From NCBI GenBank assembly GCA_025464445.1, contig JAODLY010000011.1:1-57035 (forward strand): a stretch of DNA of 57,035 bases, read 5' to 3'. The DNA comes from Rhodoglobus sp. Its GTDB lineage: Bacteria; Actinomycetota; Actinomycetes; Actinomycetales; Microbacteriaceae. The notes under the pieces are model-generated. The model was not told the DNA's origin. It ran no database searches and worked only from the letters and a program-made list of their open reading frames with translations. Of the stretch, positions 32,741 through 42,516 are shown one piece after another (the first letter of the stretch is position 1; each line of letters begins with the position of its first letter). Both the position numbers and the translations under genes were made by a program.

Positions 32741-35700
32741 CTACGCCAGGCAGCTCGGCCCGAGCAGCGTCTTCAGCTCGCCGTAGAGGTCAGCCGAGAC
32801 TTTCACGGGATACGGGATCTCGAACACGCGGGCCGTCGGCCCCTTGATGAGCTTGAGCCGCACCTCGTTGTCGCCCGCATGCCGGATCAGCACGTCATTG
32901 AGGGCAGCGACCACCTCGGTGGTGGCACGGCTCTCCTGTACGGAGATCACGAGCGGTCCTGACCCGAGGCTCACACCCGTGTCCGGGGTGAACATGCTCA
33001 CGGCGTGCAGGTTCATGCCGTCATCCCGAAGGCTCACTCGACCGCGCACGACGACTATCGAGTCGTTGATAAGGGCGGGCGAGAACTCCTGGTAGGTCTT
33101 GCCCAGGAACATCACGCTCATCTCGCCGCCGAAATCCTCGACGATCACGATGCCGTACTGGTTGCCGCTGTTGCGCGCCACCCGGTGCTGCACACTCGTC
33201 ACGAGCCCCGCGATCGTCACGTGCTCGCCGTCTCCAGCGATGTCGCCGCCGAGAATCTCCGTGATCGACGCCGTCTGGTGCTTCGCCAGCTGGATCTCGA
33301 GCCCGGCCAGCGGATGGTCGGAGACGTAGAGGCCGAGCATCTCGCGCTCGAACGCGAGCTTGTCGCGTTTTGCCCACTCCGGCCGGTCGGGAACCTGCTG
33401 CTCCACCTGCTCGGGCTCGTCCCACAGGCTGTCGAAGTCGAAAGCGACATCCCCTGCCGCTTCGCGGCGCTTCTCGGTGGATGCCGCGTCCGATGCACCC
33501 TCGTGGATCTCGAACAGCGATCGCCGGGTGTGCCCAAGCGAATCGAAAGCCCCGGCCTTGATGAGGGATTCCACTGTGCGCTTGTTGGTCACCTGCACGG
33601 GCACTTTGCGCAGGAAGTCGTGGAACGAGGTGAAGCGGCCCTTCTGCGTCCTGGCGACGGAGATGGCCTCGACGACATTGTGCCCGACGTTGCGCACCGC
33701 CCCCAGCCCGAACCGGATGTCGCCGATCCCGTTCTCCGATGGCACTGCGGTGAAGTCCACGCTCGACTCGTTGACGTCGGGGGCTAGCACCTGGATGCCC
33801 ATCCTCCGGCATTCGCTCAGGTACATGCCCAGCTTGTCTTTGGAGTCTCCGACGCTCGTGAGCAGCGCCGCCATGTATTCGGCGGGATGATTCGCCTTGA
33901 GGTAGGCCGTCCAGTAGCTGAGCACCCCGTAGCCGGCGCTGTGCGCCTTGTTGAACGCGTAGTCGGCGAAGGGCATCAGGGTATCCCAGAGCACCTTTAC
34001 AGCACCCTTGCTGTAACCGTTGCCGAGCATGCCGGACTGGAAGTCGGCGAACTGCTTGTCCAGCTCGCTCTTCTTCTTCTTGCCCATCGCGCGGCGCAGC
34101 ACGTCGGCCTGCCCGAGGGAGAAGCCGGCAACCTTCTGCGCGACCGACATCACCTGCTCCTGGTAGACGATGAGGCCGAACGTCGTGCCGAGGATCTCGC
34201 TCAGCGGCTCCTCGAGCTCAGGGTGGATCGCATCGATCTTCTGCAGGCCGTTCTTGCGCATGGCGTAGTTCGTGTGCGAGTTCATGCCCATCGGCCCCGG
34301 GCGGTACAGGGCGATGACCGCGGAGATGTCCTCGAAGTTCGTGGGCTTGAGCTGCTTGAGCAGCGATCTCATGGCGCCGCCGTCCAACTGGAACACGCCG
34401 AGGGTGTCCCCGCGGGAGAGCAGGTCGTAGGTCTTCTGGTCGGCGTCGAGGTCGAGCTCCTCGATCTTCAACGCTGTGCCGGTGTTCGCCTCGATCATGC
34501 GCAGGGCATCCTCGATGACTGTCAGGTTGCGCAGTCCGAGGAAGTCCATCTTGAGCAGGCCGAGGTCTTCGAGCGGCGGCTGGTCGAACTGCGTGATTAT
34601 CGCGCCGTCATCCTCGCGCTTCATTATCGGCAGCACGTCGATGAGCGGCTCGGCCGACATGAGCACGCCCGCGGCATGCACGCCCCACTGCCGCTTCAGG
34701 TTCTCGATGCCGATGGCAGTGTCGAAGACCTTCTTCGCGTCGGCGTCGGTCTCGAGGATGGCGCGGAAGTCGCCGGCCTCCTTGTAGCGCTCCGCGTCTT
34801 TGTCGTGGATGTCGCCGAGTGGCATGTCCTTGCCCATGACGGGCGGCGGCATCGCCTTGGTGAGCTTCTCCCCCACCGAGTACGGCATCCCGAGCACGCG
34901 GGCGGAGTCCTTGAGCGCCTGTTTTGCTTTGATGGTGCCGTAGGTGACGATCTGCGCAACGCGGTCGGCCCCGTACTTGTCGGTGACGTAGCGGATCACC
35001 TCTGGGCGGCGGCGGTCGTCGAAGTCGACGTCGACATCCGGCATGGAAACGCGCTCGGGATTGAGGAAACGCTCGAAGATGAGGCCGTGCGCGAGGGGGT
35101 CGAGCTCGGTGATGCCCATCGCGTATGACGCCATGGACCCTGCCGCCGAACCACGACCAGGACCGACCCGGATGCCCTGGGCCTTCGCCCACGCGATGAA
35201 GTCGGCCACCACCAGGAAGTACCCGGGGAAACCCATCTGCTTGATGACGTCGACCTCATACTTCGCCTGCGCCAGGTGCGCCTCGGACACCCCACCGGGG
35301 AAGCGCCGCTGCATGCCGACGGCGACCTCCTTCTCGAACCAGGTCGCCTCGTTCTCTCCGGCGGGCACGGGGAAGCGCGGCATGAGGTCGCGCTTCTCGA
35401 AGGAGATCTCGCAGCGCTCGGCGATGGCCAGCGTGTTGTCGCAGGCCTCAGGATGGTCGCGGAACAGGTCGCGCATCTGCGCAGCGGACTTGAGGTAGAA
35501 CTCGTCGGAGTCCAGCTTGAAACGGTTCGGGTCATCGAGCGTCGAGGCAGACTGCACGCAGAGCAGGGCGGCGTGCGCCGTGGCGTCGTGGGCGTGGGTG
35601 TAGTGCAGGTCGTTTGTCGCGAGCAGGGGCATCCCGAGCTCTTTGGCCAGTCGGAGCAGGTCGCTGATGACGCGGCGTTCGACCTCGATGCCGTGGTCCA

Positions 35701-36277
35701 TGATCTCGGCGAAGAAGTTCTCTTTGCCGAAGATGTCCTGGAACTCGGCCGCGGCCTTCTTCGCCTCCTCGTACTGGCCGAGGCGCAGCCGCGTGGACAC
35801 CTCGCCGCCCGCGCAGCCGGTCGTGGCGATCACGCCTTTCGAGTAGCGCGCGAGCAGCTCGCGATCCATGCGCGGGCGGAAGTAGAAGCCCTCGATCGAG
35901 GCGAGCGACGAGAGCCGGAAGAGGTTGTGCATGCCCTCGTTGCCCTGGGCGAGCAGCGTCATGTGGGTGTAGGCGCCGGAGCCGGAGACATCGTCCCCGG
36001 ACTGGCCGCTCGTGCCCCAACGGACCCGGGTCTTGTCTGTGCGGTGCGTGCCGGGGGTGATGTAGGCCTCGGTGCCGATGATCGGCTTGATGCCCTTCTC
36101 GGTGGCTGTCTTCCAGAAGTCGTATGCGCCGAACATGTTGCCGTGGTCGGTGATCGCGATGGCCGGCATGCCCTCGGCGACGGCGGCATCCAGCAGTGGC
36201 TTGACCCGCGCGGCACCGTCGAGCATCGAGTACTCGCTGTGCACGTGCAGGTGCACGAACGAATCGCTGGCGCTCAC
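32741..36277 (-). CDS. dnaE: DNA polymerase III alpha subunit
   Basis: 1178 residues from GTG 36277, which has GGAG five nucleotides upstream; an ATG ten codons earlier is less likely. The PHP domain starts at FVHLHVHSEYSMLDGA (metal-binding His residues kept). The polymerase domain has the catalytic aspartates in MPDVDVDFDD and later LGLLKMDFLGL; GRGSAAGS and GYFLVVADFIAWAK are family signatures. After the fingers comes an OB fold (ITIAGLVTSVQHR). Full-length DnaE1 type, the main replicative polymerase. It is 69 nt downstream of rluD, at the end of the long minus-strand division block. Confidence 0.98.
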   Translation of the reverse strand: MSASDSFVHLHVHSEYSMLDGAARVKPLLDAAVAEGMPAIAITDHGNMFGAYDFWKTATEKGIKPIIGTEAYITPGTHRTDKTRVRWGTSGQSGDDVSGSGAYTHMTLLAQGNEGMHNLFRLSSLASIEGFYFRPRMDRELLARYSKGVIATTGCAGGEVSTRLRLGQYEEAKKAAAEFQDIFGKENFFAEIMDHGIEVERRVISDLLRLAKELGMPLLATNDLHYTHAHDATAHAALLCVQSASTLDDPNRFKLDSDEFYLKSAAQMRDLFRDHPEACDNTLAIAERCEISFEKRDLMPRFPVPAGENEATWFEKEVAVGMQRRFPGGVSEAHLAQAKYEVDVIKQMGFPGYFLVVADFIAWAKAQGIRVGPGRGSAAGSMASYAMGITELDPLAHGLIFERFLNPERVSMPDVDVDFDDRRRPEVIRYVTDKYGADRVAQIVTYGTIKAKQALKDSARVLGMPYSVGEKLTKAMPPPVMGKDMPLGDIHDKDAERYKEAGDFRAILETDADAKKVFDTAIGIENLKRQWGVHAAGVLMSAEPLIDVLPIMKREDDGAIITQFDQPPLEDLGLLKMDFLGLRNLTVIEDALRMIEANTGTALKIEELDLDADQKTYDLLSRGDTLGVFQLDGGAMRSLLKQLKPTNFEDISAVIALYRPGPMGMNSHTNYAMRKNGLQKIDAIHPELEEPLSEILGTTFGLIVYQEQVMSVAQKVAGFSLGQADVLRRAMGKKKKSELDKQFADFQSGMLGNGYSKGAVKVLWDTLMPFADYAFNKAHSAGYGVLSYWTAYLKANHPAEYMAALLTSVGDSKDKLGMYLSECRRMGIQVLAPDVNESSVDFTAVPSENGIGDIRFGLGAVRNVGHNVVEAISVARTQKGRFTSFHDFLRKVPVQVTNKRTVESLIKAGAFDSLGHTRRSLFEIHEGASDAASTEKRREAAGDVAFDFDSLWDEPEQVEQQVPDRPEWAKRDKLAFEREMLGLYVSDHPLAGLEIQLAKHQTASITEILGGDIAGDGEHVTIAGLVTSVQHRVARNSGNQYGIVIVEDFGGEMSVMFLGKTYQEFSPALINDSIVVVRGRVSLRDDGMNLHAVSMFTPDTGVSLGSGPLVISVQESRATTEVVAALNDVLIRHAGDNEVRLKLIKGPTARVFEIPYPVKVSADLYGELKTLLGPSCLA

Positions 36278-36346
36278 GGGGACTCCGACTGGGGGATGGA
36301 ATCCCACCCTAAACCTGACCCCTCGGACACTCCCACCTGACGCGCC

Positions 36347-37267
36347 CTAGTCCCGACGAAGCACCTCAAGCGCGTGTTGAAGGTCGGCAGGATAGTCGGA
36401 TTCGAACGTGACCGGCTGCCCCGTGGCGGGGTGCGCGAAGCCCAGTCGCTTCGCGTGCAGCCATTGGCGGGTGAGCCCGAGCCGGGCCGAGATCGTCGGG
36501 TCGGCCCCGTACATCGCATCGCCGACGCAGGGATGACGCTGCGCGGCCATATGCACCCGGATCTGGTGCGTGCGTCCCGTCTCCAACTGGATCTCGAGCA
36601 GCGCCGCGGAGGGGAAGGCCTCGAGTGTCTCGTAGTGGGTAACGCTCGCCTTGCCCTCCGACGTGATCGCGAACTTCCAGCTAGCGCCCGGGTGCCGGCC
36701 GATCGGCGCGTCGATTGTGCCGGCGAGCGGGTCGGGGTGGCCCTGAACGACAGCGTGGTAGATCTTGTCGACCTCGCGGTCGTGGAACTCGCGCTTGAGT
36801 TCTGTGTAGGCAAGCTCGCTCTTGGCGACGACCATGAGTCCGCTCGTGCCGACGTCGAGCCTGTGCACGATTCCTGCGCGCTCGGCCGCGCCGGATGTGG
36901 CGATTCGAAAACCCGCACCGGCAAGCGCGCCCAGCACCGTAGGCCCGTCCCACCCGACGCTCGGGTGGGCGGCGACCCCGGCCGGCTTGTCAACGACAAC
37001 GATGTCGTCGTCGTCATAGACGATCCGCAAGTTCTCCACGACCACGGGGATGATCGCCGGTTCGACCTTCGACACCCATTCGATCTCGAGCCACGCGTCC
37101 GCGACGAGCCTGTCGGACTTGGCCGCCACGACCCCGTTGAGCACGACACCACCCGACTCGACCACCTCGGCCGCGAACGTGCGCGAGAAGCCGAGCAGTT
37201 TGGCGAGGCCGACGTCAACCCGTTCGCCCGCGAGCCCGTCGGGGACGAACAGCCTGCGTGACTCCAT
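36347..37267 (-). CDS. rluD: RluD-type 23S rRNA pseudouridine synthase
   Basis: 306 residues. An N-terminal S4 RNA-binding domain ([22 protein letters not shown]...VVLNG) is followed by the RluA-family catalytic domain with D138 in [16 protein letters not shown] and the [12 protein letters not shown] motif. It converts uridines to pseudouridine in 23S rRNA helix 69 in the RluD class; the exact target here is inferred. ATG overlaps the stop of lspA by one base. The lspA-rluD pair is conserved in many bacteria. Confidence 0.95.
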   Translation of the reverse strand: MESRRLFVPDGLAGERVDVGLAKLLGFSRTFAAEVVESGGVVLNGVVAAKSDRLVADAWLEIEWVSKVEPAIIPVVVENLRIVYDDDDIVVVDKPAGVAAHPSVGWDGPTVLGALAGAGFRIATSGAAERAGIVHRLDVGTSGLMVVAKSELAYTELKREFHDREVDKIYHAVVQGHPDPLAGTIDAPIGRHPGASWKFAITSEGKASVTHYETLEAFPSAALLEIQLETGRTHQIRVHMAAQRHPCVGDAMYGADPTISARLGLTRQWLHAKRLGFAHPATGQPVTFESDYPADLQHALEVLRRD

Positions 37268-37839
37268 CAGGACGGATCGGTGGTGGAGGTCTCGACTGCT
37301 TTCGGCTGGCGCGTTGTACGCCTTCCGTCAAGCCCCACTCCCCTGATGGTGAGGATGATGAACAGCACCATCGCCGACACGATCGCAGTATCGGCGATGT
37401 TGAAGATCGCGGGAAAATAGATCAGCTGCAGGAAGTCGATGACGTGCCCCTGGCCGAACGATGGCCCCCGGGTGAGCCTGTCGGTGAGGTTGCCGAGAGT
37501 TCCGCCGAGCAGGAGGCCGAACAGCACGGCCCACGCCTTCGAGCGGATGCGCCTGGCGAAGACCACGATGAACACCGCGACTGCCGAGGCGATGATCGCG
37601 AATAGCCAGGTGGTACCGCTGCCGAGAGAGAACGCCGCCCCCGGGTTCTCGACGTAATGCAACTGCAGCACGACGCCGATGAAGTCGACCGTCTTGCCCA
37701 GTTCGAGGTTCTGGGTGACGAAGTACTTGCTGATGCGGTCGAAGGCGTACACGCAGACGGCAACGATCGCGAGCACGACGAGAACAGCTGCGCTGATCTT
37801 CGTCTTGCGCGGTGTTGCCGCCTGGTCAGTTTCCGGCAA
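37267..37839 (-). CDS. lspA: Lipoprotein signal peptidase (signal peptidase II)
   Basis: 190 residues with four membrane helices. The catalytic aspartates are D120 in GNLTDRL and D150 in [20 protein letters not shown] is the third family signature. It removes signal peptides from lipoproteins, such as the two lipoproteins and CtaC in this window. The start is unusual: TTG at 37839, inside the 3' end of wag31 (14-bp overlap), with no good ribosome site, so translation may rely on coupling. The C-terminal tail after helix 4 is a long polar extension. Confidence 0.95.
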   Translation of the reverse strand: MPETDQAATPRKTKISAAVLVVLAIVAVCVYAFDRISKYFVTQNLELGKTVDFIGVVLQLHYVENPGAAFSLGSGTTWLFAIIASAVAVFIVVFARRIRSKAWAVLFGLLLGGTLGNLTDRLTRGPSFGQGHVIDFLQLIYFPAIFNIADTAIVSAMVLFIILTIRGVGLDGRRTTRQPKAVETSTTDPS

Positions 37840-38533
37840 AGCCCGGGTAGCCCGCAGGAGCCTGCTGCACCGGAGGCGCGGCGTAGTTGCCGGCGGGGGC
37901 CGATGCCTGCAGCTGCGCCGGTGGCTGCTGGCCGGAGCCAGCGGTGATCATGTTCGAGGTGTCGAGTTCGCGAAGCTGGCCCTCGATGTAGCCCTTGAGC
38001 TTCTGGCGGTACTCGCGTTCGAAGTTGCGGAGCTCTTCGATGCGGTGCTCCAGCTGCTGGCGCTCCTGGTCGAGTGAACCGAGTTGGGCACGCTGGCGGG
38101 TTTCGGCTTCTGCGACGACGCGGGCAGCCGTGGCGTGGCCCTCGGCGATAAGGGCATCGCGCTTGTCGACGCCCTCCTTGACGTGCTCTTCGTGCAGGCG
38201 GCGCGCGAGTTGCAGCAGGTTGTTGGTGTTCGACGGATCCATCGGGTTGTCGGCGGGGAATGCGGCCGCGGCTGGGGCGGCAACAGGAGCGGCGACCGGC
38301 TCGGGCTGCTGCTGTTGCACGAAGCCTCCCTGTGCGGCGCTGCGCTGGAGCTCATTGATGCGGGAGTCGCTCGCGACGAGGCGCTGGCGAAGCTCCTCAT
38401 TCTCCTGGTTGAGGCGGCGCAACTCGACGACAACCTCATCGAGGAAGTCATCGACCTCGTCCTGGTCGTAGCCCTCGCGGAACTTAGTCGGCTGGAATCG
38501 CTTGTTGACCACATCTTCTGGAGTCAGAGCCAT
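37826..38533 (-). CDS. wag31: Polar growth/cell division protein DivIVA (Wag31)
   Basis: 235 residues. The N-terminal membrane-binding DivIVA domain reads ALTPEDVVNKRFQPTKFREGYDQDEVDDFLDEVVVELRRL. Coiled coils (about 35-65 and 110-190, rich in heptads with RQRAQLGSLDQERQQLEHRIEELR) are separated by an Ala/Pro/Gln-rich linker, and the tail is Gln/Pro/Ala-rich. In actinobacteria it marks cell poles and recruits the elongation machinery. ATG 38533 has GAGGTGA a few nucleotides upstream. The gene sits downstream of sepF-yggT, the standard order. Confidence 0.96.
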   Translation of the reverse strand: MALTPEDVVNKRFQPTKFREGYDQDEVDDFLDEVVVELRRLNQENEELRQRLVASDSRINELQRSAAQGGFVQQQQPEPVAAPVAAPAAAAFPADNPMDPSNTNNLLQLARRLHEEHVKEGVDKRDALIAEGHATAARVVAEAETRQRAQLGSLDQERQQLEHRIEELRNFEREYRQKLKGYIEGQLRELDTSNMITAGSGQQPPAQLQASAPAGNYAAPPVQQAPAGYPGFAGN

Positions 38534-38649
38534 TATCGTCACCTCAAAAACTTTCCTTCAACGTCTAGTTGACGTCTCGCTTGTGCCCCACATCTTACTC
38601 GGGGGAGTCAGATCGTCCTACCCGGCTCACCCAGAGTACAGGGCGCCAT

Positions 38650-38958
38650 TCAGTTCACGAAGCCCAATGCGACCGAAGTCAGGATGATGCACGCAAGCAT
38701 GACGATGCTCCACGCGAAGTCGAGCGAGGCGCCACCCACCCGCAGCGGGGGGATCACCCGGCGCACGAGTTTGATGGGGGGATCCGTGATGGCGTACACG
38801 GCCTCGGCCAGCACGAGCCCGAAACCGCGCGGCCGCCAGCGCCGCGCGAACGTCACTGCCAGGTCGAGCACGAACCGCGCCCACATGAGGACGAAGAATA
38901 TCGTGAGCACGACATAGACGATCGTCGCGATTATGGACACGGGAGAGACGAAGGACAC
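38650..38958 (-). CDS. YggT-family membrane protein
   Basis: 102 residues with two hydrophobic helices (about 8-30 and 75-100) and the signature AVYAITDPPIKLVRRVIPPLRVGGASLDFAW between them. YggT proteins accompany sepF and divIVA in most actinobacteria and firmicutes; the role is unclear, with links to division site placement and osmotic shock. The GTG start is 36 nt after the sepF stop. A gap of 116 bp to the wag31 ATG contains the wag31 ribosome site and probably a promoter, but I cannot define boxes. Confidence 0.9.
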   Translation of the reverse strand: MSFVSPVSIIATIVYVVLTIFFVLMWARFVLDLAVTFARRWRPRGFGLVLAEAVYAITDPPIKLVRRVIPPLRVGGASLDFAWSIVMLACIILTSVALGFVN

Positions 38959-38994
38959 CCCGGAAGACTACTAGCCGCCGCCTGCTCGCCCGTC

Positions 38995-39465
38995 CTACTG
39001 CTGGGCGAAGAACGACGCGTCGACGTCGGAGTCGACCTCTGCCGGGTCGCCGCTGACCGCGACGTGCGCGGGCGACAGCAGGAAGACCTTGTTGGTGACC
39101 CGCTCGATCTTTCCGTAGAGCCCCTGGGACAGGCCGCTCGCGAAGTCGATGAGGCGGCGGGCATCCGGCTCGCTCATCTGGGAGAGGTTGATGATCACGG
39201 GGATGCCCTCGCGGAAGTTCTCGGCGATGAGCTGAGCGTCTTTGTACTGCCGCGGATGCACCGTGAGAATCTCGTTCATCTCTGCCGGCGCCTGTCGCGG
39301 ATTGTTCGAGCGACGCAACGGGGTGACCGGCGCGCGACCGGGCGCGGGAGCGACCTGGTGGTGGGCGACGGGGGCCGAAGGTGCGGCGGGCGCACCCTGG
39401 TCGTAGTCATAGTCCTCATCGGCGAGGCCGAGATAGACCATGGTCTTGCGCAAGGGGTTGGCCAT
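38995..39465 (-). CDS. sepF: Cell division protein SepF
   Basis: 156 residues. An N-terminal amphipathic membrane helix ([18 protein letters not shown]) is followed by an acidic and Pro/Ala-rich linker to about 55, then the SepF core: [44 protein letters not shown] and [21 protein letters not shown]. In actinobacteria, which lack FtsA, SepF is the membrane anchor of FtsZ. GGAGGATCAC lies directly before the ATG. It lies 69 nt after yggS. Confidence 0.96.
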   Translation of the reverse strand: MANPLRKTMVYLGLADEDYDYDQGAPAAPSAPVAHHQVAPAPGRAPVTPLRRSNNPRQAPAEMNEILTVHPRQYKDAQLIAENFREGIPVIINLSQMSEPDARRLIDFASGLSQGLYGKIERVTNKVFLLSPAHVAVSGDPAEVDSDVDASFFAQQ

Positions 39466-39534
39466 TGTGATCCTCCGGGCGTTGCGTGATTTGACGTTAG
39501 GCGTGTGGTTCGTGTGATGCCTGTTATGTCGAGA

Positions 39535-40215
39535 TTAACCATGCGCGGGCCTGTTTCCCGTGATTGCCGTGCCAACGCGCAGGTGTGTCGCGCCTTCGAG
39601 AATCGCCTCCCTGAAGTCGCCCGACATCCCCATCGACAACGAGGAGGCCGTTGGATGCCGCAGCCGCAGCCGCTCGGAGAGCTCGCGCACCGTCTCGAAT
39701 GCCTCACGCGGCCGCCCGCCGAGGGGTGCTACCGCCATGAGCCCGAGCAGTTCGAGCCCCTGTGTGGCTGCAACGCGATCGGCGAGGGCATCGAGCTCGG
39801 CCGGTGCGACTCCCCCACGCTGGGGATCGTCTGTGAGATTGAGCTGGATGAATACCTGCCTGGCCTGCGCGCCGGCGAGGGCGTCGACGAGCGACTGCCT
39901 GTCGACGGAGTGCAGCACCTGCGCGTACTCGCGCACCTGCTTCGCCTTCTTCGACTGGAGCTGTCCGACGAAATGCCAGGTCGCATCGAGATCGGCAAGC
40001 TGCGCGATCTTCGGCTGCGCCTCCTGGTGGCGGCTCTCGCCGAAATCCCGCACCCCGAGTTCGTGGAGCTCGCGTACGAGCACTGCCGGGTGGAACTTGG
40101 TGACGACGACGGTAGTGATGGCCTCGGCGTCACGCCCGGCTTCCCGCGCGGCATCCACTATCCGCCCGCGAACGGATTCGAGCCGTTCGGCAAGGCCGGG
40201 TTGATGCGCGGCCAC
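39535..40215 (-). CDS. YggS-family PLP homeostasis protein
   Basis: 226 residues of the single-domain alanine-racemase-like TIM barrel. K40 in VVTKFHP is the pyridoxal phosphate lysine; DFGESRHQEAQPKIAQL, WHFVGQLQSKKAKQV and LSMGMSGDFREAILEGATHLRVGTAI are family stretches. YlmE/YggS proteins bind PLP and balance vitamin B6 and amino-acid pools rather than racemise. The GTG start is 2 nt after the ftsZ stop. The laccase-like pgeF gene often found between ftsZ and this gene in related bacteria is absent. Confidence 0.94.
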   Translation of the reverse strand: MAAHQPGLAERLESVRGRIVDAAREAGRDAEAITTVVVTKFHPAVLVRELHELGVRDFGESRHQEAQPKIAQLADLDATWHFVGQLQSKKAKQVREYAQVLHSVDRQSLVDALAGAQARQVFIQLNLTDDPQRGGVAPAELDALADRVAATQGLELLGLMAVAPLGGRPREAFETVRELSERLRLRHPTASSLSMGMSGDFREAILEGATHLRVGTAITGNRPAHG

Positions 40216-40217
40216 GA

Positions 40218-41357
40218 TTATTTGAGGAAGTCCGGGATGTCCAGGTCGCTGTCGTCATCGTCGAACGACCTGTCGGCCGGCGCGTGCACGAGGCTGGGCT
40301 CTGCCTTCCAGGCGGAGTCCGGGTCTGCGGCTACCGGCGCGGTACCGGCGGGCGTGGCATCCGGGATTACGTAGTTCGTACGGCGCCCGACGCCCGACCG
40401 GGTGGTGGGCTCTCCCCCGTCGAAACCCGCGGCGATGACGGTAACGCGTACCTCGTCGCCGAGGGTGTCGTCGATGACCGCGCCGAAGATGATGTTGGCC
40501 TCCGGATGCACGGCCTCCTGCACGAGCCTTGCCGCATCGTTGATCTCGAAGATTCCGAGGTTCGACCCGCCCTGGATGGACAGGAGCACGCCGTGTGCGC
40601 CGTCGATGGAGGCTTCGAGCAGCGGGGATGCCACGGCCAGCTCGGCCGCCTTGATCGCACGGTCGGCGCCACGTGCCGATCCGATGCCCATGAGCGCAGA
40701 GCCGGCACCCTGCATGACCGACTTCACGTCGGCGAAGTCGAGGTTGATAAGTCCCGGTGTCGTGATGAGGTCTGTGATTCCCTGCACGCCGGCAAGCAGC
40801 ACCTGGTCGGCTGTCGCGAACGCCTCGAGCATGCTGATTCCCCGGTCGCTGATCTCCAGCAGCCTGTCGTTGGGCACGACGATGAGGGTGTCCACCTCGT
40901 TCTTGAGGCTCGCGACGCCCACATCGGCCTGCGACGACCTGCGCTTGCCCTCGAAGCCGAAGGGCTTCGTGACGACACCGATCGTGAGTGCGCCGATCGA
41001 CTTGGCGATACGGGCCACCACCGGTGCGCCGCCGGTGCCCGTGCCGCCACCCTCGCCAGCGGTGACGAATACCATGTCGGCCCCGGCGAGCGCCTCTTCG
41101 ATCTCCTCGGCGTGGTCCTCGGCGGCGCGACGGCCGACCTCGGGGTCTGCGCCGGCTCCAAGACCGCGCGTGAGCTCCCGGCCGACATCGAGCTTCACGT
41201 CGGCATCGCTCATGAGCAGGGCCTGGGCATCGGTGTTGATCGCGATGAACTCCACGCCGCGCAGGCCGAGTTCGATCATGCGGTTGACGGCGTTCACACC
41301 ACCACCGCCGATGCCGACTACCTTGATTACCGCCAGGTAGTTCTGGTTTGACGTCAC
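40218..41357 (-). CDS. ftsZ: Cell division GTPase FtsZ
   Basis: 379 residues. Tubulin-like GTPase with [14 protein letters not shown] at the start, the GTP signature [13 protein letters not shown], the T7 synergy loop near [11 protein letters not shown] (catalytic Asp), and a variable linker ending in the conserved tail [12 protein letters not shown] that binds SepF. It forms the Z-ring. GTG 41357 has GGAGG seven nucleotides upstream. The 175-bp leader to ftsQ is AT-rich near the gene and probably carries a dedicated promoter. Confidence 0.98.
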   Translation of the reverse strand: MTSNQNYLAVIKVVGIGGGGVNAVNRMIELGLRGVEFIAINTDAQALLMSDADVKLDVGRELTRGLGAGADPEVGRRAAEDHAEEIEEALAGADMVFVTAGEGGGTGTGGAPVVARIAKSIGALTIGVVTKPFGFEGKRRSSQADVGVASLKNEVDTLIVVPNDRLLEISDRGISMLEAFATADQVLLAGVQGITDLITTPGLINLDFADVKSVMQGAGSALMGIGSARGADRAIKAAELAVASPLLEASIDGAHGVLLSIQGGSNLGIFEINDAARLVQEAVHPEANIIFGAVIDDTLGDEVRVTVIAAGFDGGEPTTRSGVGRRTNYVIPDATPAGTAPVAADPDSAWKAEPSLVHAPADRSFDDDDSDLDIPDFLK

Positions 41358-41410
41358 GTTCCGGCCTCCGCTGCCATTGCGTTTGTACTACGAACTTGTA
41401 CCACAAACCT

Positions 41411-41425
41411 TCAAGTTATACTTGA
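41411..41425. promoter_or_regulatory. Inverted repeat in the ftsZ promoter region
   Basis: TCAAGT-TAT-ACTTGA, perfect 6-bp arms, in an AT-rich island 54-80 nt upstream of the ftsZ start. Further AAGTT/AACTT half-sites lie at 41389-41395 and 41432-41436. On the minus strand the centre reads TATAAC, a possible -10 box. Operator function is inference. Confidence 0.45.
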
Positions 41426-41476
41426 CATTTAAAGTTATGCCGAGTATGCGCTTCCTGAGTTGAGAGTAGGTCGGCC

Positions 41477-41492
41477 CCTCCGCTGCCGGAGG
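41477..41492. terminator. GC-rich hairpin between ftsQ and ftsZ
   Basis: CCTCCG-CTGC-CGGAGG, extendable by outer GC pairs, 40 nt beyond the ftsQ stop. No T-run follows, so it may attenuate rather than end transcription before ftsZ. Confidence 0.35.
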
Positions 41493-41532
41493 CAGGGCGG
41501 CCCGCGTGTCGGGAATGGTTTCGCCCGGTCGC

Positions 41533-42510
41533 TCAACTCGGCCGGAAGATGCCATTGCTCGGCGCGGACACATCGAACTCCCCGGCACGCGACGGGTCCG
41601 TCACCGCGATGAGCGCAGCAAGCAGCGCCGCCTTCCTTGCGGAGTTGTCTGCGCTGCCCCAGCGCACGCTCTGCCCGACACCGGTGAGCACGAGCGAGAC
41701 GTCGTCCCTCGTGTGGGCGCTGATGCTGTCCACCTGCGCGAGCAGGGCGGGCGGCAGGGCGATGAGCACAGCGACGACGGAAGTGAACGCCGGGCTCGTC
41801 GGGTCGGACGAACCGACGTCGATCACCGGCACGCCCGGCACTCGCTCCACGGAGTCCTGGACGGTGATACCCGCAGGATCGACGAGCTTGTACGCGCCGC
41901 CTACGAGCACCTGGCCGACGGGCTGGCGCTCGACGACGTGGATCACGAGGGTGTCCGGCGGCAGCGTCTCCGTCACATAGCTGCGGATCAGGGGGAACGC
42001 CGAGAGCTCCTTCGTGATCCGCCCGAAGTCGAGGAGGGCGAGGGGGGTGCCGAGCTGCCCGCCGACAGCGGCCCTGACCGCCGCGGCATCCACCCTGGAT
42101 GTTCCGTCGACAGTGATCGTGCGCAGGGCGAGGATCGGCGAATACACGGCGACGAAGACCAGTCCGGCGAGGCTGACCACGACCCCGGCCACGATGGCGA
42201 TGGAGGCCCGGCGGTTGCGGGTGCGGCGGGTGAAGCGGCGGACCTCGGCGCGCTCGAAACGGCGGCGCTCCCGCGCCGACCGGCGCAGGTCGGCCTTCGC
42301 CGCGGCATCCGGGGCCACCGCCCGCGAAGGCGCACGCCGGGTTGGGGAGGCCGGCTGCTGCCGCGTCGCCTCCGGGCGGGGCGGCGAGGTGGGGCGCGAT
42401 CGCTGCGCGGCCGCGGTGGGCGTCTTGGCCTGGCGCGGTTGCACGGGCTTGCGACCGGGAGGATCGGGCTGTTGCCTGCCGGGTGGGTCGAAACCCTCTG
42501 GGCGTTTCAT
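41533..42510 (-). CDS. ftsQ: Cell division protein FtsQ
   Basis: 325 residues. A long basic Pro/Arg/Gln-rich cytoplasmic part (about 1-105) is followed by one membrane helix (RASIAIVAGVVVSLAGLVFVAVY), then the POTRA domain (LRTITVDGTSRVDAAAVRAAVGGQLGTPLALLDFGRITKEL) and the FtsQ beta domain (IRSYVTETLPPDTLVIHVVERQPVG). It belongs to the FtsQLB divisome regulator. ATG 42510 lies 6 nt after the murC stop. Confidence 0.95.
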   Translation of the reverse strand: MKRPEGFDPPGRQQPDPPGRKPVQPRQAKTPTAAAQRSRPTSPPRPEATRQQPASPTRRAPSRAVAPDAAAKADLRRSARERRRFERAEVRRFTRRTRNRRASIAIVAGVVVSLAGLVFVAVYSPILALRTITVDGTSRVDAAAVRAAVGGQLGTPLALLDFGRITKELSAFPLIRSYVTETLPPDTLVIHVVERQPVGQVLVGGAYKLVDPAGITVQDSVERVPGVPVIDVGSSDPTSPAFTSVVAVLIALPPALLAQVDSISAHTRDDVSLVLTGVGQSVRWGSADNSARKAALLAALIAVTDPSRAGEFDVSAPSNGIFRPS

Positions 42511-42516
42511 GGCCGG

